Source: Lachnoclostridium sp. An14
Lineage (GTDB): Bacteria > Bacillota > Clostridia > Lachnospirales > Lachnospiraceae
DNA length: 64,000 nt
Direction: 5' to 3'
Assembly (NCBI RefSeq): GCF_002160755.1
Contig: NZ_NFLE01000005.1
Location: 62,001-126,000, forward strand
This document shows, in pieces, positions 41,914 through 50,638 of the stretch. Below the pieces are notes generated by a model that worked only from the letters and a program-made list of their open reading frames with translations, was not told where the DNA came from and made no database searches. The position numbers were made by a program, and so were the translations under genes. Positions within the stretch are counted from its first letter, which is position 1, and each line of letters starts with the position of its first letter.

Positions 41914-43152
41914 ATGGCCGGTTCAAGGAAAGACAATAAGGGCAGAGTATTAAGAAAAGGCGAAACGCAGCGTAGTTGTGATAATAAATACGTATATACC
42001 TATACAGATCCGGAAGGAAAACGGCGAAGCATCTACTCCAAAGACATTCTGGAACTGCGGAAACGGGAAACTCAACTTATCCGGGACCAGCTCGATGGTT
42101 TAGATACATATACGGCGGGGACTGCGACAATTAATTTTGTTTTTGACAGATATATGTCAACAAAGTCGGAACTTCGAGATACGACCAGGCAGAACTACAT
42201 ATATATGTATAATCATTTTGTAAGAGATGGGTTCGGAAAAAAGAAAATTGCGGCCGTAAAATATTCAGATGTATTGCAGTTTTATCAAACCTTGTTAAAG
42301 GATAAAAACTTACAGCTTAATACATTGGATACAATCCATACGGTGTTGCACCCGACATTTCAATTGGCAGTGAAGGATAATGTTATTCGAATAAATCCGA
42401 GTGATGGAGTGATGAAACAAGTGAAGAAATTACCAGGAAAAAATCATGGAGTAAGACATGCTTTGACACCAGAACAGCAAAAAGCCTTTATGGATTATAT
42501 AGAAAATAGTATAACGTATAATCACTGGTCATCTATTTTTAAGTTTTTGCTTGGTACAGGGTGTCGTATAGGCGAAGCGATAGGAATTCGATGGGAAGAT
42601 CTGGATTTCGAAAAGCGTTTGATTAGTATTAATCACAGCTTAATTTATTACAGCACGAGGTACAAAGACCATCCGATGTGTACCTTTGCAATATCATTGC
42701 CGAAAACAGAAGCAGGCATCCGAACGATTCCTATGATGGATATTGTTTATGAGGCATTGCAGCAGGAATATGCCGAACAGCAGGAAAATGGATTTAGTGA
42801 TGTAGAAATTGATGGTATGAGCGGATTTGTGTTTACAAATCGTTTTGGCAATGTTCATAATCCACAAACGATTAACAGGACGATTAAACGCATATATGAA
42901 GCTCACAATGCGGAAGAAATTGTTAAAGCGGCAAAAGAGCATCGAGAGCCAATTTTAATACCACACTTTTCTTGCCATCATTTAAGGCATACGTTTTGTT
43001 CTAGGCTTTGTGAATGTGAAACAAACCTGAAGGTACTACAGACAATTATGGGTCATGCTAATATTGAGACAACGATGGATATTTATGCGGAGGTAACTAA
43101 TAAGAAAAAAATGGAGGCAATGGAGAATTTATCCAGATTGGATATATTTTAG
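41914..43152 (+). CDS. int: Tn916-type tyrosine recombinase/integrase
   Basis: A 412-residue integrase. The N-terminal arm-binding domain reads RKDNKGRVLRKGETQR and YTYTDPEGKRRSIYSKDI, as in Tn916 Int. A core-binding domain follows, and then the catalytic domain with the first arginine in GTGCRIGEAIG, the HxxR box CHHLRHTFCSRL, the second histidine in IMGHANIETTM and the nucleophilic tyrosine in DIYAEV. ATG 41914 has AAAGGAG just upstream; an earlier in-frame extension to 41839 overlaps the preceding gene and is not needed. It reads towards the metG junction 174 bases away. Confidence 0.95.
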   Translation: MAGSRKDNKGRVLRKGETQRSCDNKYVYTYTDPEGKRRSIYSKDILELRKRETQLIRDQLDGLDTYTAGTATINFVFDRYMSTKSELRDTTRQNYIYMYNHFVRDGFGKKKIAAVKYSDVLQFYQTLLKDKNLQLNTLDTIHTVLHPTFQLAVKDNVIRINPSDGVMKQVKKLPGKNHGVRHALTPEQQKAFMDYIENSITYNHWSSIFKFLLGTGCRIGEAIGIRWEDLDFEKRLISINHSLIYYSTRYKDHPMCTFAISLPKTEAGIRTIPMMDIVYEALQQEYAEQQENGFSDVEIDGMSGFVFTNRFGNVHNPQTINRTIKRIYEAHNAEEIVKAAKEHREPILIPHFSCHHLRHTFCSRLCECETNLKVLQTIMGHANIETTMDIYAEVTNKKKMEAMENLSRLDIF

Positions 43153-43425
43153 AAAAAGCCCCATTTGTTATGATTTTATGCGTACGACAAATTTTGAAGA
43201 GTACGACAGTGATACGACGAATTGCAGAGATTTCAACGATTTTATAGGAAATTTGTAGTTGATATGAAAAGCTAAAAAAGTTGTTAATAACGAAAAAAGT
43301 GGTTTATGAAAATAAATTGATGATTATTCCCCACTCTCAAGAGTCTGGGCGGTTCTGACAGCCAGAAGAAGGCGGAGACGGCAGCGGCCCCTGCGGCAGC
43401 GCCGGAGACCATTGACTTCTCCAAG
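43153..43425 (+). other. ICE right end: integrase binding repeats and attachment region
   Basis: No gene is seen between the integrase and the metG remnant. Three copies of a TACGAC word (GTACGACA 43182, GTACGACA 43201, ATACGACG 43212) lie 30-70 bases after the integrase stop and look like arm-type integrase sites. The crossover should be near 43321-43345, where a stop codon is followed by TTCCCCACTCTCAAGAGTCT, containing the small inverted repeat ACTCT-CA-AGAGT. From there the sequence is open in the metG frame. Confidence 0.6.
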
Positions 43426-43788
43426 GTGAAGATCGAGCCGCTGTTTGAGGAGATGGTGGATTTTGAGACCTTCTCCAAGTCCGATTTCCGCGCCGTGAAG
43501 GTAAAGGACTGCGTGGCAGTGCCCAAATCCAAGAAACTGCTCCAGTTCACCTTAGACGACGGAACCGGCACGGACCGCACGATTTTAAGCGGAATTCACG
43601 AGTATTACGAGCCGGAGGAGCTGATCGGCAAAACCTGCATCGCCATCGTGAACCTGCCGCCGAGAAAGATGATGGGCATTGATTCCTGCGGAATGCTGAT
43701 TTCTGCCGTACACGAGGAGGACGGCCATGAGGGCCTGAATCTTCTCATGGTGGACAGCCGGATCCCGGCAGGTGCGAAGCTTTACTAG
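43324..43788 (+). pseudogene. metG: C-terminal tRNA-binding domain of methionyl-tRNA synthetase, cut off by the ICE
   Basis: From 43324 a frame without its own good start encodes LFPTLKSLGGSDSQ, an Ala/Pro linker, and then a complete EMAP/MetG C-terminal tRNA-binding domain: FSKSDFRAVKVKDCVAVPKS, TILSGIHEYYEPEELIGKTC, and NLPPRKMMGIDSCGMLIS. The catalytic part of MetG is missing and should lie beyond the left end of the element. Only GTG 43426, without a ribosome site, could start translation. MetRS catalytic cores are known to work without this domain in some bacteria, which may explain tolerance. Excision would restore the gene. Confidence 0.8.
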
Positions 43789-43818
43789 GAGCCGGAAACG
43801 GACAGGTAAACCATAGAG

Positions 43819-43864
43819 AAACGGACACTTTCCCAGAAACATACCGGGAAGGTGTCCGTTTTAA
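43819..43864 (+). terminator. Intrinsic terminator after metG
   Basis: AAACGGACACTTTCCC pairs with GGGAAGGTGTCCGTTT around a 10-12-base loop, followed by TTAAATTG. It is the natural end of metG. Confidence 0.75.
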
Positions 43865-44040
43865 ATTGTTTTGATTTCATTTCAGATAGGGAAACGGGAA
43901 ACGTGCTCCCTGGCCATTTGGCGCCGGCAGCTGTTTCCTGCCGGTTTATAAAAAGCTAATTTTATAAAAATTTTATTGGACATCCGGAAGGTGATCTGTT
44001 ATTCTGGATAAAACCCCATCAGTTTTCCGCATTTCTGCAG

Positions 44041-44203
44041 TCCGGCGCGCGTGTTTGTCAAGCGCACACTTTTTCATGTCATAGGAAACTGCGTTCCCTA
44101 TGACACAAAAGCCTCCGGCGGGAGGCGCACTCCGCGCAGAGGAATATGGCTGCTGACGCAGCCGCGCTCCGGCGCGCGTGTTTGCCAAGCGCACACTTTT
44201 TCA
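44041..44203. repeat. 36-bp direct repeats flanking a REP-like palindrome
   Basis: Positions 44041-44076 and 44168-44203 are the same 36 bases with one difference (…GTGTTTGTCAAGCGC… against …GTGTTTGCCAAGCGC…), each ending CACTTTTTCA. Between them lies an inverted repeat, GTCATAGG…CCTATGAC (44078-44104), and a CCTCC-GGCG-GGAGG hairpin. The segment 44071-44112, read on the minus strand, is related to 59409-59450. The 338-base gap 43866-44204 has no gene. Confidence 0.7.
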
Positions 44204-44204
44204 A

Positions 44205-44885
44205 TTACAGTTCCTCGTAAAGTTTCCCGTAAATTTCCTCACTTAAGGCATCTACATAGGAAGGATCCGGCAGGTCGTGGTTTGTGACCAGAATATCCTG
44301 GATCAGCTCGAACCGTTTCAGGCTCAGTTCCTCCGGTGACAGTTCCTCCCGTTCCGCACCCAGTTCCCCGTCCAGCGTTTCCCCGGTGTAGGTACGCGAA
44401 AACCAGTCAATGATGTCTTTTGTGCGGGCCTCCTCCTCGTCCACCTGGGCGGCCACGGTTTTTACGGACTGAAAGGAACGGACAGCCACCAGCAGACAGC
44501 CTACGGCCATGGCAGTGGTCATGCACTGCACGATCATCCGGGACGCCCCGGAGATGGAGACGTTTAAGATTCCGGTCCACAGCACCAGGGACGCGGCGGC
44601 CAGCGCGGCGCCTACCAGGGCGAAGGCCGCGGCGGAGGATTTCAGATCCTCCCGTTTCTGAGATTTCTTTACGTAGGCGTGGACGCGGGGCGTTTCCCGG
44701 GTGTTCCCTTCAGAGGCCGTGAGGGCGGCAGCCAGAGCCTGGGATTTTAGCTCCCCGGCCATTTCTTCCTCCTGCTTTTGGGCTGCCATGGCCTCCTCCC
44801 GGCTTGGGAAAAGCGGCCGGCCGCAGTCGGTGCACACCGTCACTCCCTCTACAAATTCCATATCACATTTTGGACAATAAGGCAT
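44205..44885 (-). CDS. Zinc-ribbon membrane protein
   Basis: A 226-residue protein. The N-terminus is a zinc ribbon, MPYCPKCDMEFVEGVTVCTD with CG following. A charged helical stretch follows, then two TM helices at about residues 85-140 (AFALVGAALAAASLVLWTGI and a second one), then an acidic cytoplasmic-type tail. The start is supported by GGGGGAG upstream. It is divergent to the DegV operon and carries REP-like repeats at its 3' end. Function unknown. Confidence 0.75.
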   Translation of the reverse strand: MPYCPKCDMEFVEGVTVCTDCGRPLFPSREEAMAAQKQEEEMAGELKSQALAAALTASEGNTRETPRVHAYVKKSQKREDLKSSAAAFALVGAALAAASLVLWTGILNVSISGASRMIVQCMTTAMAVGCLLVAVRSFQSVKTVAAQVDEEEARTKDIIDWFSRTYTGETLDGELGAEREELSPEELSLKRFELIQDILVTNHDLPDPSYVDALSEEIYGKLYEEL

Positions 44886-45081
44886 ATTGTTCTCCCCCTT
44901 TTCCGCTCCAATGAGCTGGTGTTCCCATTATACTCTGAAACCGGTGGGTTCGTCCATCCTATCTTCCTGTTTCTCCGGAATTTTACACTTCCCTTTTCTC
45001 AGGAAATAAGCTAAAATGAAATTCAGGTATGCCCTTGACCGCCGCCGGCGTATGGGGCAGTTTACAGGAAGGAGAAGGGAA

Positions 45082-45945
45082 ATGAAGATTGCGATCGTAA
45101 CCGACAGCAACAGCGGGATTACCCAGCGGCAGGCGGAACAGGAAGGGATTTTTGTGGTTCCCATGCCGTTCATGATTAACGGGCAGACGTACTACGAGGA
45201 TATAGATTTGACCCAGGAACAGTTTTATGAGAAATTGGCGGAAGGGGCGGATATTTCCACCTCTCAGCCTACGCCGGAGTCAGTGACCGGCCTGTGGGAC
45301 AGGCTACTTGAGGAGTACGACCAGATTGTCCACATCCCCATGTCCAGCGGCTTAAGCGGCTCCTGCCAGACGGCTATGATGCTGGCCCAGGACTATGAGG
45401 GAAAGGTGTTTGTGGTGAATAACCACCGTATTTCCGTGACCCAGAGGCAGTCTGCCCTGGATGCCAAGCGGCTGGCGGAGGAAGGAAAGACTGGGGAGGA
45501 GATCGCGTCCCTTCTCTATGAGACGAGGTATGACTCCAGCATTTACATTACGGTGGATACTCTGAAATATCTGAAAAAGGGCGGACGGGTGACCCCTGCG
45601 GCCGCTGCTCTGGGCACCCTTTTGCGGATCAAGCCGGTGCTCACCATCCAGGGAGAGAAACTGGACGCTTTTGCCAAGGCCCGCACCATGAAACAGGCCA
45701 AGACCATTATGCTTTCGGCCTTAAAAAAAGACCTGGAGGAGCGTTTCTCTGACGGGGAGGCCCGCCATTCCTTCCTTCAGATCGCCCACACGGCCAATTT
45801 TGATGCGGCGGAGGAGCTGAAACAGGAGCTGGCAGAGCTGTATCCCGGCGCGCCCATTCACGCGGATCCCCTGTCCTTAAGCGTTGCCTGTCACATAGGC
45901 CCGGGCGCTTTGGCCGTGGCCTGCACAAAAATGCTGGAAGGCTAA
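45082..45945 (+). CDS. DegV-family fatty-acid-binding protein
   Basis: A 287-residue DegV protein: IAIVTDSNSGITQRQAEQEG, VPMPFMINGQTYYEDIDL, STSQPTPESV, the fatty-acid-contact segment IPMSSGLSGSCQTA, and LKYLKKGGRVTPAAAALGTL. Family members bind fatty acids (FakB type) and present them to a kinase for incorporation into phospholipid. ATG 45082 has GGAAGGAGAAGGG upstream. The histidine kinase gene follows after three bases. Confidence 0.92.
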   Translation: MKIAIVTDSNSGITQRQAEQEGIFVVPMPFMINGQTYYEDIDLTQEQFYEKLAEGADISTSQPTPESVTGLWDRLLEEYDQIVHIPMSSGLSGSCQTAMMLAQDYEGKVFVVNNHRISVTQRQSALDAKRLAEEGKTGEEIASLLYETRYDSSIYITVDTLKYLKKGGRVTPAAAALGTLLRIKPVLTIQGEKLDAFAKARTMKQAKTIMLSALKKDLEERFSDGEARHSFLQIAHTANFDAAEELKQELAELYPGAPIHADPLSLSVACHIGPGALAVACTKMLEG

Positions 45946-45948
45946 AGT

Positions 45949-47373
45949 ATGTGGAAAAAATTCAGACGTACAGTGAGCATGAGGACGCCCCTGGTCATCA
46001 TGCTGTTTGTCATTGGGTTTCTGCCCATGTTTCTTCAGGGGAGGCTGCTTTTGACGTCCCTGCGCCAGAATCAGATCGAGGCCAGGACGCTGGAGATCCA
46101 GAATCAGTCCCTGATTTTGAGTAACCGCCTGACCCAGTCGGGCTATTTAAACGGGGAGGTGACGGACACGATCCTGGACAGCCAGATGGATGTGCTGGCG
46201 GACGTGTTCAACGGCCGGATTGTGATTGTGGACGGGACGTACCGGATTGTCCGGGATACCTTTAACCTGTCTGAGGGGAAATACTATATTTCCGAGGAAA
46301 TCCTCCGCTGTTTCCGCGGGGAGAGCAGCAATAAATACAACCGGGACAAGCATTATATCATCCAGACCTTTCCCGTTTACCGCGCGGGAAACGGGGCCAT
46401 CGACGGGGTTATGGTGGTGACGGCCTCTACGGCCCCCATCCTGAGCCTGACGAACATGGTAGGGGAGAAAACGACCATGTTTGAGGGAATGGCCCTGATC
46501 CTTATGGTCATTGGGATCCTGGCATCCGTACGGCTCTATATGGGCCCGATTTATGATTTCCGGCGGGCATTAAAACGGTTCGCGGCGGGGGATATGGACG
46601 AGATCCAGGTGGATGCCTATAAGGAGACGAAGGAGATGTCCGCGGCGGTCAGCCAGGCTTTCACCAAGCTGCGGGAGGTGGACAATTCCAGACAGGAGTT
46701 TGTTTCCAACGTGTCCCACGAGCTGAAAACCCCCATCACCTCGATCCGGGTGCTGGCAGACTCCCTCATGTCCATGGAGAATGCCCCGGTGGAGCTGTAC
46801 CAGGAATTTATGGTGGATATTTCTGACGAGATCGACAGGGAGAGCAAGATTATCGACGATCTTCTCTCTTTGGTAAAGATGGACAAATCGGCGGCAGAGG
46901 TGATGAATATCAGCCAGGTCAATATCGGCAGCCTGCTGGAGCTGATTTTAAAGCGGCTGCGGCCCATCGCGAAAAAACGCAACATCGAGCTGACGTTGGA
47001 GACGATCCGGGAGGTGACCGCCGAGGTGGACGAGGTAAAGATTTCCCTGGCGCTCAACAACCTGGTGGAAAACGCCGTAAAGTACAACCGGGAGGACGGC
47101 TGGGTCCGGGTGACCCTGGATGCGGATCACAAGCTGTTTACCATTAAGGTGGCAGACTCCGGCATCGGAATCCCGGAGGAGTTCCAGTCCCGGATTTTCG
47201 AGCGTTTTTACCGGGTGGACAAGGCCCGCTCCCGGGAGACGGGAGGCACCGGCCTGGGTCTGGCCATCACGAAAAACGTGATTCAGATGCACCGCGGCAC
47301 CATCCAGGTGAGCAGTGTGGAGGGGGAGGGGACTGTGTTTACCGTGCAGGTTCCCCTCACCTATATTTCATAG
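45949..47373 (+). CDS. HAMP sensor histidine kinase
   Basis: A 474-residue membrane kinase. An N-terminal TM helix (LVIMLFVIGFLPMFLQG) and an extracytoplasmic sensor of about 130 residues are followed by a second TM (MALILMVIGILASVRLYM), HAMP (FRRALKRFAAGDMDEIQV), the HisKA box NVSHELKTPITSIRVLADSL, N box LNNLVENAVKYN, G1 DSGIGIP, and G2 GGTGLGLAITKNVIQMH. It resembles the WalK/PhoR group. No response regulator is adjacent: the gene is placed between DegV and GerMN genes. Its partner must be encoded elsewhere. Confidence 0.92.
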   Translation: MWKKFRRTVSMRTPLVIMLFVIGFLPMFLQGRLLLTSLRQNQIEARTLEIQNQSLILSNRLTQSGYLNGEVTDTILDSQMDVLADVFNGRIVIVDGTYRIVRDTFNLSEGKYYISEEILRCFRGESSNKYNRDKHYIIQTFPVYRAGNGAIDGVMVVTASTAPILSLTNMVGEKTTMFEGMALILMVIGILASVRLYMGPIYDFRRALKRFAAGDMDEIQVDAYKETKEMSAAVSQAFTKLREVDNSRQEFVSNVSHELKTPITSIRVLADSLMSMENAPVELYQEFMVDISDEIDRESKIIDDLLSLVKMDKSAAEVMNISQVNIGSLLELILKRLRPIAKKRNIELTLETIREVTAEVDEVKISLALNNLVENAVKYNREDGWVRVTLDADHKLFTIKVADSGIGIPEEFQSRIFERFYRVDKARSRETGGTGLGLAITKNVIQMHRGTIQVSSVEGEGTVFTVQVPLTYIS

Positions 47374-47387
47374 AGGAGGAGATGAGA

Positions 47388-48332
47388 ATGGAGAAAAAGC
47401 GAATATGGTTGCCGGTTCTCTGCCTTCTTTTCCTCCTGGCCTGCGTGGCCGCCGGCTGCGGAAGGAAATCCGCTCCTGCGGGGACGAGAGAGGACGGAGA
47501 GTACTGGATTTACTACCTGGACGCGTCCGGGACCAGGCTCACGCCCAATGCGTACCAAACGGAGACCACGGACACGGATCAGCTGGTGGAGGAGTTAATG
47601 GGGCAGCTGCGTTCTGTTCCCCAGGAGCTGGACAGCCAGTCGGCGATCCCGGAAAAAGTGGAGTACCGCGGCTTTCATCGGGAGGAGACGGTGGTATACC
47701 TTACCTTCAGCGACTCCTACAACAGCATGAAGGCGGATCAGGAAATCCTCTGCCGGGCGGCTCTGGCCAGGACGCTCACTCAGGCGGAGGGCGTGAACTA
47801 CATCAGCATTCTCGCCGGGGAGCAGCCGCTTTTGAACTCTAAGGGGCAGCCGGTGGGAGTCATTTCCGGAAACGATTTCATAGACAGCATCAGCGACGTG
47901 AACGCCTATGAGAAAACGACTCTGACCCTGTATTTTACAGACGAGAAGGGGGAACTTTTATACCCGGAGACCAGGGAGGTGGTACACAATGTAAATACCT
48001 CCATGGCCCAGCTGGTGTTGGAGGAGCTGATCGCCGGGCCGGAGGCGTTTCGCCTTTGTCCCACCATTCCGCCCACTACGGAGCTGCTAAACGTCTCCGT
48101 AAATGACAACGTGTGCTATATCAATTTTGACGAGGATTTCCTGAGCGGAAGCGGAACCCTGGCGGTGGCGGATTACATCCCCATCTATTCCATTGTGAAT
48201 TCCCTGGCGGAGGCCGCTGGGATCAACCGGGTGCAGATTTCCGTAAATGGCTCGGGAAATGTGAAATTTCGGGATTCTATCTCTCTGGACACCCAGTTTG
48301 AGAGAAACCTGGACTATATAGGAGGAAAATAA
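47388..48332 (+). CDS. GerMN-domain lipoprotein
   Basis: A 314-residue secreted lipoprotein with signal peptide and lipobox LLACVAAGC. Two GerMN domains follow, with VVYLTFSDSYNSMKADQE in the first and VCYINFDEDFLSGSGTL in the second. GerM proteins act in sporulation and germination. ATG 47388 is eight bases after AGGAGG and preferred over ATG 47382. It is 14 bases after the kinase gene and probably in its operon, so the kinase may sense cell-envelope or sporulation state. Confidence 0.88.
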   Translation: MEKKRIWLPVLCLLFLLACVAAGCGRKSAPAGTREDGEYWIYYLDASGTRLTPNAYQTETTDTDQLVEELMGQLRSVPQELDSQSAIPEKVEYRGFHREETVVYLTFSDSYNSMKADQEILCRAALARTLTQAEGVNYISILAGEQPLLNSKGQPVGVISGNDFIDSISDVNAYEKTTLTLYFTDEKGELLYPETREVVHNVNTSMAQLVLEELIAGPEAFRLCPTIPPTTELLNVSVNDNVCYINFDEDFLSGSGTLAVADYIPIYSIVNSLAEAAGINRVQISVNGSGNVKFRDSISLDTQFERNLDYIGGK

Positions 48333-48334
48333 CC

Positions 48335-50638
48335 ATCAGACGGCCGCTGGTATTTTTGGCAGGGGGATTGGTACTTGGAGAGGTATTGGCCCTGCGTACG
48401 GCGGAGATGGCGGTGCTTTTAGCCGGTCTGCTGCTGAAACTTCTCTGGGATTGCAAACGGAGACAGAGCCTGTGGGCGCTGCTTTTGGCGCTTTCTGTGG
48501 CCTTTGGCCTGTTCCGGGCGGAAATGGCTGGAAGGCAGGCGGAAACGGCACGGAATCTGGCGCCGGAGAGCGGCAGCCGGGTGACGGGCACCGTCAAGAG
48601 CCTGGAGGCAAAGAGCGGCGGCTACGGGGCAGAGCTGACTGGCTGCCGCCTGGAGCCCGGCGGAGAACCGGTGGGCACCGTATCGGTGTTTTTTGAGGAA
48701 AAGCCGCGGTTTCAGGCCGGCGACCGCGTCTGGGCCGCCGGCCGGTACAGCCAGTACAGCCCGGCCACGAACCCGGGAGAGTTTGACTATCGCGATTACT
48801 ATGAGTCCCGCGGCAGCTTTTGGAAACTGTCGGCAAAAGAGTGGGGACAGCTGCCTGGAGGAAATCCCCTGCGGAGAGTCCTGGGGCAGTTGCGGGAAGG
48901 CTGCGCACGGATTTTGGAGGCCTGCGGCGGGGAGAAGGCCGGGATTTTTAAGGCTATGCTTTTGGGGATGAAGGGAGATATTCCCGACGAGATTTACGCC
49001 CTGTACCAGGAGAATGGGATTTCCCATCTGCTGGCGATCAGCGGCCTTCACGTGTCCATGCTGGGGATGGGGCTGTACGGCCTGTTAAGACGGCTGGGAG
49101 CGGGAAAACGGGGCGCGGCCGCCGCCGGCGGCGCTTTGATGGCCTGCTACGGGCTGATGACTGGCTTTTCTCCTTCCACCCAGCGGGCGGTGATCATGTT
49201 TCTGGTTTCCGTCGGCTCCGGCTGCCTGGGGAGAGTGTATGACCTGCCGTCGGCTTTGGGGCTGGCGGGGGCGGTGATTGCCTGGAGAGAGCCTCTTTCG
49301 CTGGCTCAGGGAGGCGTCCAGCTTTCTTTTCTGGCGGTGGGAGGCATCGGCGTCCTGGGAAAGGCCCTGGAGAGGGCCGGGATCTGGGAAGGGCGGCTGG
49401 GAGCCTTGGCGGTGAGTTCTCTGGCGGTGCAACTGGCCACCTATCCTGCGGTGCTGTATCATTTTTTCGTCTATCCGCCTTACGGGATTTTGCTGAATCT
49501 TCTGGTCATCCCTCTGATGACCTACGCCATGATTTCCGGCCTGCTGTGTCTGGGAACGGGGGCGTTTTGCCTGCCTCTGGGACGGGTCTGTATCGGGAGC
49601 GGCTGTTACATTCTGGAACTTTATGAGTTTCTGTGCGGCCTCTGCGGCCAGCTGCCTGGAAACCGTCTGGTGATCGGCCGTCCGGCGCTCTGGCAGGTGG
49701 CGGCCTACGGGGCGCTGCTGGCGTTCTTTGCCTGGAACGCCGGGCGGATGAAACATAAGAAACTGGGCTTTGCCGCGGTGACGGCCGTCCTGTTTCTGAC
49801 GCTCTTTCCCCTGCCGGAGAGAGGGGTCCGGGTCACTTACCTGGACGTGGGTCAGGGGGATGGCATGGTGGTGGAGGCGGAAGGCGTCACCCTGCTTTTG
49901 GACGGCGGCAGCACGGATAAAAAGAAGGTGGGGGTCCAGATCCTGGAGCCGTTTCTGCTGTCAGAGGGAATCCGCCGCGTCGATTATGCGGTGGTGAGCC
50001 ACTGTGACAATGACCATATAAGCGGGCTAAAGGAGCTTTTGGAAAACGGCGCTGTGGAGGTGAATACGCTGATTTTACCGGCTCTGGGGGCCGGGGATGA
50101 GGCCCAGCGGCAGCTGGCCCGTCTGGCGGAAGAAAAGGGAATCCGGGTGGCGCAGATGGCTCAGGGGGATGGGCTGCAGGCGGGGAACATGAGCCTTTCC
50201 TGCCTCTACCCTTACCGGGACAGTGAGCCACCGCCGGACCGGAACGATCAGTCCCTGATCCTGCGGATGGACTGCGGAGACGCCTCTTTTTTATTTACCG
50301 GGGATACGGGGGAGGAGTGTGAGCGGGAGATGGCGGCACGTCCTGACACCAGGGCGAAACTGGGAGAGGTGACGGTGCTGAAGGCTGCCCACCACGGTTC
50401 CGCCTCCTCCAGCTGCGAAGAATTTCTGGAGCTGGTGCGTCCGGCCTTTGCCGTGTTGTCTTACGGCGAGGGCAACTCCTACGGCCATCCGGCTCCGGAG
50501 GCGGTGGAGCGGCTGGAGCAGACGGGAGCCCGCCTTCTGGAAACGGCAAAACTGGGAGCGGTGACGGTGTGGACGGACGGAACGCGGATCCGGATCCATC
50601 CCTTTAGAAAGGAAATGGCAGATGCAGACGCTGAATAA
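48335..50638 (+). CDS. comEC: ComEC/Rec2 DNA-uptake channel with a probable AUC start
   Basis: A protein of about 767 residues. It has an N-terminal membrane and OB-like region, then the competence domain (NGISHLLAISGLHVSMLGMG, LMTGFSPSTQRAVIMFLVS), many TM helices, and a C-terminal metallo-beta-lactamase-like domain (YLDVGQGDGMVVEAEG, VVSHCDNDHISGLKELL, FLFTGDTGEE, KAAHHGSASSS). It takes single-stranded DNA across the membrane. The normal-looking N-terminus RRPLVFLAGGLVLGE reaches back to an ATC at 48335, nine bases after AGGAGG. The first standard start, TTG 48356, has no ribosome site at a useful distance. It overlaps holA by 17 bases. Confidence 0.9.
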   Translation: MRRPLVFLAGGLVLGEVLALRTAEMAVLLAGLLLKLLWDCKRRQSLWALLLALSVAFGLFRAEMAGRQAETARNLAPESGSRVTGTVKSLEAKSGGYGAELTGCRLEPGGEPVGTVSVFFEEKPRFQAGDRVWAAGRYSQYSPATNPGEFDYRDYYESRGSFWKLSAKEWGQLPGGNPLRRVLGQLREGCARILEACGGEKAGIFKAMLLGMKGDIPDEIYALYQENGISHLLAISGLHVSMLGMGLYGLLRRLGAGKRGAAAAGGALMACYGLMTGFSPSTQRAVIMFLVSVGSGCLGRVYDLPSALGLAGAVIAWREPLSLAQGGVQLSFLAVGGIGVLGKALERAGIWEGRLGALAVSSLAVQLATYPAVLYHFFVYPPYGILLNLLVIPLMTYAMISGLLCLGTGAFCLPLGRVCIGSGCYILELYEFLCGLCGQLPGNRLVIGRPALWQVAAYGALLAFFAWNAGRMKHKKLGFAAVTAVLFLTLFPLPERGVRVTYLDVGQGDGMVVEAEGVTLLLDGGSTDKKKVGVQILEPFLLSEGIRRVDYAVVSHCDNDHISGLKELLENGAVEVNTLILPALGAGDEAQRQLARLAEEKGIRVAQMAQGDGLQAGNMSLSCLYPYRDSEPPPDRNDQSLILRMDCGDASFLFTGDTGEECEREMAARPDTRAKLGEVTVLKAAHHGSASSSCEEFLELVRPAFAVLSYGEGNSYGHPAPEAVERLEQTGARLLETAKLGAVTVWTDGTRIRIHPFRKEMADADAE

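Larger units (their letters stand above)
1..43325. mobile_element. Right-hand part of an integrative and conjugative element inserted in metG (left end outside window)
   Basis: The block from the window start to about 43.3 kb carries typical Clostridia ICE cargo: a SpaA-like surface protein, YqaJ/ERF recombination proteins, CHC2 primase, SSB, PcfK and PcfJ, RadC, DUF4313 and DUF6809 proteins. It ends in excisionase, a ribbon-helix-helix protein and a tyrosine integrase reading towards the chromosome. Its base composition is visibly lower in G+C than the flank, and it uses many TTG starts. The right boundary lies between the integrase stop (43152) and the metG frame that resumes after the stop codon at 43321. 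The exact crossover cannot be placed without the left end. No relaxase, coupling protein or VirB4 is in this window, so calling it conjugative is inference from the cargo. Confidence 0.85.

Noticed and set aside
43321-43345. guaA-type attachment site
   Set aside because: The reverse strand here (GAGAGTGGGGAATAA) resembles the 3' end of guaA, a common integration target, but the adjacent frame encodes a MetG domain and no guaA sequence is present.
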